NCBI GenBank assembly: GCA_022360445.1 | Contig: JAKSCV010000053.1 | Span: 1 to 47,981, forward strand | Length of the DNA stretch: 47,981 nucleotides | Reading direction: 5' to 3' | Source of the DNA: Gammaproteobacteria bacterium | GTDB taxonomy: Bacteria; Pseudomonadota; Gammaproteobacteria; UBA5861 | In this document: one piece after another, positions 44,744 through 47,981 of the stretch | Numbering within the stretch: position 1 is the first letter of the stretch | Layout: every line of letters starts with the position of its first letter | Made by a program: the position numbers and the translations under genes | Notes under the pieces: generated by a model | The model's database searches: none | The model's input: the letters and a program-made list of their open reading frames with translations, nothing else | Told to the model about the DNA's origin: nothing

Positions 44744-45134
44744 TTTTTATAAACAACGGAAGGCTATAGAAGGTTTGTGACAGAAGGTAACAAGCAATCC
44801 TCCCCTTGAGAGCAGCTTAAGAATCAAATGTATTTGAGTGACCTATACCTTGTTGAAAGTTGGTCGTGTCTAGGGTGCAGGCATCATGATGCGAACCCAA
44901 ATTGCGCGACAAACCAAGGCCCAACTTAAGTGGAGCGGGATTGTGCTTCATCATCGCTACGCGGATTGTTATACTTTGCCATTCTCGTAGAGTCCGGCCA
45001 CAGCAATACTTCTCAAGTCGTCTTTGCGTTCAACCGCCACCGTGATGACACCGCCCTTCGTTTTATCGGAGCGCAGGTACACGGTGCGTCAATTCATTAT
45101 TCCCTCTGGGGAGAACAAAGGACGAAAATAAGAT
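44584..45134. other. 551-bp stretch without a confident gene
   Basis: This gap between the Na/Pi gene and slyD holds an unrecognised minus-strand frame (44540-44743), and an imperfect direct repeat (ATAGAAGG-type, 44709-44727 and 44766-44783). The last 100 bp presumably carry the slyD promoter. No tRNA or other RNA gene was recognised. Confidence 0.5.
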
Positions 45135-45620
45135 ATGACTATTGCTCAGGACAAAGTTGTCACCATACATTATAAAGTTGTGGACTCTGAAAGTGGTGAC
45201 CTCATTGACTCATCTGAAAACAAGCAGCCGATGGTTTACCTACATGGTGCGCAAAACATCATCCCCGGCCTTGAGAAAGCCCTCGAAGGCAAGCAGATCG
45301 GCGCGGAACTAGATGTCCGCGTCGCGCCAGAAGAGGCATATGGCCCACGCCGTGACGAACAGGTGCAGCAGGTGCCTAGGGACGCATTCAAAGAGATGGA
45401 AAAAGTCGAACCGGGTATGGCTGTTACAGCGCAAACCGAACAAGGCCCTGTCAATCTAATTGTGACCGAGGTGAGTGAAGCAACCGTAACCGTCGATGCC
45501 AATCATCCCCTCGCAGGAAAAACGCTCGATTTCAGCGTGAAAGTGGAATCGGTTAGAGATGCCTCAGAGGAAGAGTTGCAGCATGGCCATGTGCACGGAC
45601 CTAAAGGTCATGAGCACTAA
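45135..45620 (+). CDS. slyD: SlyD-type FKBP peptidyl-prolyl isomerase
   Basis: This 161-residue protein has an FKBP domain with an IF-domain insertion (YLHGAQNIIPGLEKALEGKQIG, PEEAYGPRRDEQVQQVPRDAF, DANHPLAGKTLDFSVKV). The histidine-rich tail HGHVHGPKGHEH can bind nickel. It folds proteins and may help metal-enzyme assembly. It is monocistronic, with a hairpin after the stop. Confidence 0.92.
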   Translation: MTIAQDKVVTIHYKVVDSESGDLIDSSENKQPMVYLHGAQNIIPGLEKALEGKQIGAELDVRVAPEEAYGPRRDEQVQQVPRDAFKEMEKVEPGMAVTAQTEQGPVNLIVTEVSEATVTVDANHPLAGKTLDFSVKVESVRDASEEELQHGHVHGPKGHEH

Positions 45621-45640
45621 TTTTCCCTTGCCCAGTGATC

Positions 45641-45663
45641 AGTCAACCGTACCTCGGTTGACT
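45641..45663 (+). terminator. Hairpin after slyD
   Basis: AGTCAACCG (45641-45649) and CGGTTGACT (45655-45663) form a perfect 9-bp stem with a 5-nt loop, 20 bases after the slyD stop. No T run follows, so it may protect the mRNA end rather than terminate. Confidence 0.5.
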
Positions 45664-45782
45664 TGAACTCATTGCTCGATGTTTGCTTTGATTACCCAGT
45701 GGGTCCATGCCTTTGACGACACGAACAATTACCAGTAAAGGGCACAGTGTTCGAAGCTAACGTGGAAAATTAAACGGGCCGG

Positions 45783-47144
45783 CTATTTAATCCAAATTTG
45801 TTTCGCGTTTACAAATTCCCGAATGCCATGGGGGCCTAGCTCGCGGCCATAACCGGATCGTTTGATGCCGCCACTTGGTAAACGTGGATCGGTTTTAACG
45901 ATACCGTTAATGGCCACCTGGCCGGTGTTCAGTCGATGGGCTATTTTCTCCGCTGCGGCAATATCCTGGCTCCAGATACCTGCCCCCAGACCATAATCGC
46001 TGTCATTGGCCAGCCTTATGGCGTCTTCGCTACCTAACGCTTTTATAACCACCATGACAGGGCCAAAGGTTTCCTCTCGAAATGCACTCATATCCGCCGT
46101 CACATCGGTTAACAGTGTTACGGGGTAGTAGAAACCAGCGCCTGAGGGCAATTCTCCCCCCAGCAAACAGCGGGCACCGCTATCAATGGTGGACTGCACT
46201 TGTCTGTGCAAGTTGGCGCGCAAATCCGCTCTGGCGATTGGTCCCACATCCGTCTCCATCTGGGTGGGGTCACCTACTTTTAGGTTTTCCAGGCGAGATT
46301 TGAGCAGGGCAATGAATTCGTCGTATACAGAGGCATCGACAATGACGCGTTTAGCCGCAATACACGACTGGCCGGCATTAATAATTCGTGAAACCTTGGC
46401 AACCTCTGCGGCTGCCTCCAAATCAGCATCCGCTAAAACCAGAAAGGGGTCGGATCCACCGAGCTCCAGAACCGCATGCTTAATCTCCGAAGCGGCAATG
46501 GCGGCAACAATTCCGCCTGCCTTGGCTGAACCGGTAAACGACACGGCCTGTATGGCGGGATGTCGAATGGCCTTTTCAACCAGCGCCGTTTTTATGGGCA
46601 GGTTCACCACAATATCCGTGGGAGCCCCGGCTTTTTCAAAGACATCAACAATAGCCTGAGCGCAGCCCGGTACGTGGGGATCATGTTTCATGACACAGGT
46701 GTTGCCAGCCATCAGTGCCGGCGCAAGATAGCGAAATGCAATCCATAATGGCGCATTCCAGGGCAGGATACCCAATAGCGTACCCAACGGTTGATGACAA
46801 ACATAACTACGAGACGCATCCGATTCTATGACCTGGTCTGCCAAGTATGTCTCCGCGTGTTCGGCGTAGTGCTCGGCACACCAAGCGGCTTTTTCCACCT
46901 CTGGACCGGCTTCTTTTGCCGGTTTTCCCATTTCGACGGTCATCAATTCAGCTAAACGTTGCTTCTGTTCTCGCAAAGCTTGCGCCACCGCTTTCATCAC
47001 AACGGCACGCTCAGTCAGGCTCTTATCTCGCCATGCATGACCAGCGGCATCGGCGGCATTGATTCGTGATTCAATTTCCGCCGCATTAAGCACTGGATAT
47101 TCCGCTATTTTTTCAGCGGTGGCCGGATTGATGGATATGAGCAT
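45783..47144 (-). CDS. NAD(P)-dependent aldehyde dehydrogenase (SSADH/DoeC-like)
   Basis: This 453-residue enzyme oxidises an aldehyde to a carboxylate. The active site has Asn130 (ILPWNAPLW), Glu227 (LELGGSDPF) and Cys261 (AGQSCIAAKRV). It resembles succinate-semialdehyde dehydrogenase. ATG 47144 follows AGGAGG; an upstream in-frame start would add 28 unrelated residues. It follows a DoeA-like ectoine hydrolase gene by 49 bp, so the ectoine pathway enzyme DoeC (aspartate-semialdehyde oxidation) is the most likely role. Confidence 0.85.
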   Translation of the reverse strand: MLISINPATAEKIAEYPVLNAAEIESRINAADAAGHAWRDKSLTERAVVMKAVAQALREQKQRLAELMTVEMGKPAKEAGPEVEKAAWCAEHYAEHAETYLADQVIESDASRSYVCHQPLGTLLGILPWNAPLWIAFRYLAPALMAGNTCVMKHDPHVPGCAQAIVDVFEKAGAPTDIVVNLPIKTALVEKAIRHPAIQAVSFTGSAKAGGIVAAIAASEIKHAVLELGGSDPFLVLADADLEAAAEVAKVSRIINAGQSCIAAKRVIVDASVYDEFIALLKSRLENLKVGDPTQMETDVGPIARADLRANLHRQVQSTIDSGARCLLGGELPSGAGFYYPVTLLTDVTADMSAFREETFGPVMVVIKALGSEDAIRLANDSDYGLGAGIWSQDIAAAEKIAHRLNTGQVAINGIVKTDPRLPSGGIKRSGYGRELGPHGIREFVNAKQIWIK

Positions 47145-47193
47145 TAATACCTCCTGTTGAACATTTCGCAGACGATTATTTTTTCTTGTGGCT

Positions 47194-47981
47194 TTACTTA
47201 CCCTTACTTGTCTTGGAAATGGCACCATTATTGGCGGCGGCCTCGGTTACGCGATTACTCGATACCTCAGCAGTTTTTGACCTGCTCTGACTTGCCTTGT
47301 CTGCCGCTCCCGCCTCTTCTGGCTTAACGACAAAATTTTGATCCAAGGTGAAAAACGATTCGCATCCGTTTTCGGTGATGAAGATGGTATCTGAAATACC
47401 ACAAGTCTTGCTGCCGTCAACGCCCCACATCCAGGGAATGATGTGAAAAGTCATTCCTTTACGGAGAACGGTGGAATCTCCCTGTTTTAAGCTGCAAATA
47501 TAGCCTTCATCCCAACTGGGCGGGAAAGCGATTCCGATTGAGTAACCCGATCGGGTAATCAAGCGTGCGCCGACATCATTGTGTGAGATGATGTTACGCA
47601 CCAGGTTATCGACATCGGAAACCGTCATGCCCGGCTGTATCTGGTCATGCAGTGTCTGCAACGCCAGCTTCATCAATTCTTGCGCTTTGTACATGGAGTC
47701 ATCCAGTTGCCCAAGAATGACCGTTCGCATCAGCGCCGTATGATAGCGCCGATAACAGCCAGCCACTTCTAAAAATACGTGCTCTCCAGGCTGAACGATT
47801 CGCCCTTCCCACGAGGCATGACCGATCATGGTTCGCGGGCCTGATGTGACATAGGGCATAACGGCCGGCGCTTCACCACCGGCCTTAAACATGGCGGCAC
47901 TGATTTCGGCGCCGATCTCATTTTCTGAAACGCCGGCTCTGCACGCTTCTATGCCGGCTTTCATGGCGGCCTCCGTGGCGA
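47194..47981 (-). CDS. doeA: DoeA-like ectoine hydrolase, partial at the window edge
   Basis: The frame is open through the window end, so the N-terminal creatinase-like domain lies outside. The visible part is a peptidase M24-fold domain with SGPRTMIGHASWEGR, SGYSIGIAFPPSWDEGYI and FHIIPWMWGVDGSKTCGISD, the pattern recalled for ectoine hydrolase DoeA/EutD. Metal-ligand positions of true M24 peptidases read EVAG and TALMRT instead of the usual Asp residues, as in metal-free creatinase relatives. After VKPEE the protein has about 40 low-complexity residues (Ala/Ser/Lys rich), an unusual tail. It opens ectoine to acetyl-diaminobutyrate for use as carbon and nitrogen. Confidence 0.72.
   Translation of the reverse strand, partial: ATEAAMKAGIEACRAGVSENEIGAEISAAMFKAGGEAPAVMPYVTSGPRTMIGHASWEGRIVQPGEHVFLEVAGCYRRYHTALMRTVILGQLDDSMYKAQELMKLALQTLHDQIQPGMTVSDVDNLVRNIISHNDVGARLITRSGYSIGIAFPPSWDEGYICSLKQGDSTVLRKGMTFHIIPWMWGVDGSKTCGISDTIFITENGCESFFTLDQNFVVKPEEAGAADKASQSRSKTAEVSSNRVTEAAANNGAISKTSKGK

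Noticed and set aside
44930-45175. Plus-strand frame overlapping the slyD start
   Set aside because: It overlaps slyD in another frame, and its composition is unlike a protein of any known family.

Overview
The window looks like chromosomal DNA of a marine or halophilic gammaproteobacterium. The evidence is gamma-type families (DUF2835, SlyD, the CspA/DeaD pair, PPK1/Ppx), a probable ectoine-hydrolase gene at the right edge, and moderate GC content. The genus cannot be named from the sequence. No rRNA, tRNA, CRISPR array or complete insertion sequence was found. The gene at the right edge is cut by the window end.

Layout. 1-3100: autoregulated MerR-type metal sensor and CopA copper ATPase, under a CueR-style promoter with a 19-bp spacer. 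3188-7906: nitrogen-control block, with a NasT-like ANTAR antiterminator, a leader holding an NtrC-like site, a sigma-54 promoter, two 6-nt-loop hairpins and an intrinsic terminator, then a nitrate-type ABC transporter (binding protein, permease, ATPase); a 167-bp MITE-like element lies between the first two transporter genes. 8023-8928: Crp/Fnr regulator and a DUF2892 protein with a perfect FNR box between them. 9028-11631: LysR, azoreductase and a hydroxyacid dehydrogenase. 11814-12974: bactofilin-like membrane protein. 13030-20649: polyphosphate island (ParA-type ATPase, CHAD protein, SixA-type phosphatase, PPK2, Ppx/GppA, PPK1). 20989-23154: cold-shock protein and DEAD-box helicase. 23919-26494: lipoprotein and a PhoD phosphatase behind a four-repeat Pho box. 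26522-31902: DUF4331/lipoprotein/TPR/HupE operon divergent from an ECF sigma and RskA anti-sigma pair. 31878-34849: methyltransferase, Ser/Thr/Asn-rich lipoprotein, outer-membrane protein. 34858-38306: AzlCD exporter and two acyl-CoA dehydrogenases. 38519-45620: host-attachment-like protein, pirin, GST, flavin reductase, DUF523-DUF1722 protein, two small proteins, Na/Pi symporter, SlyD. 45783-47981: aldehyde dehydrogenase and DoeA-like ectoine hydrolase.

Two themes tie genes together. Phosphate: PPK1, PPK2, Ppx, a CHAD protein, a SixA-type phosphatase, a Pho-box-controlled PhoD and a Na/Pi symporter lie within about 32 kb. Nitrogen: the transporter leader combines transcription initiation control (NtrC and sigma-54) with ANTAR-dependent antitermination.

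The strongest candidate for a little-described system is the sixA-CHAD-parA operon inside the polyphosphate island. A ParA/MinD-type ATPase is translationally coupled to a polyphosphate-binding CHAD protein, with no ParB or parS in view. This suggests, as inference only, a device that positions or segregates polyphosphate granules.
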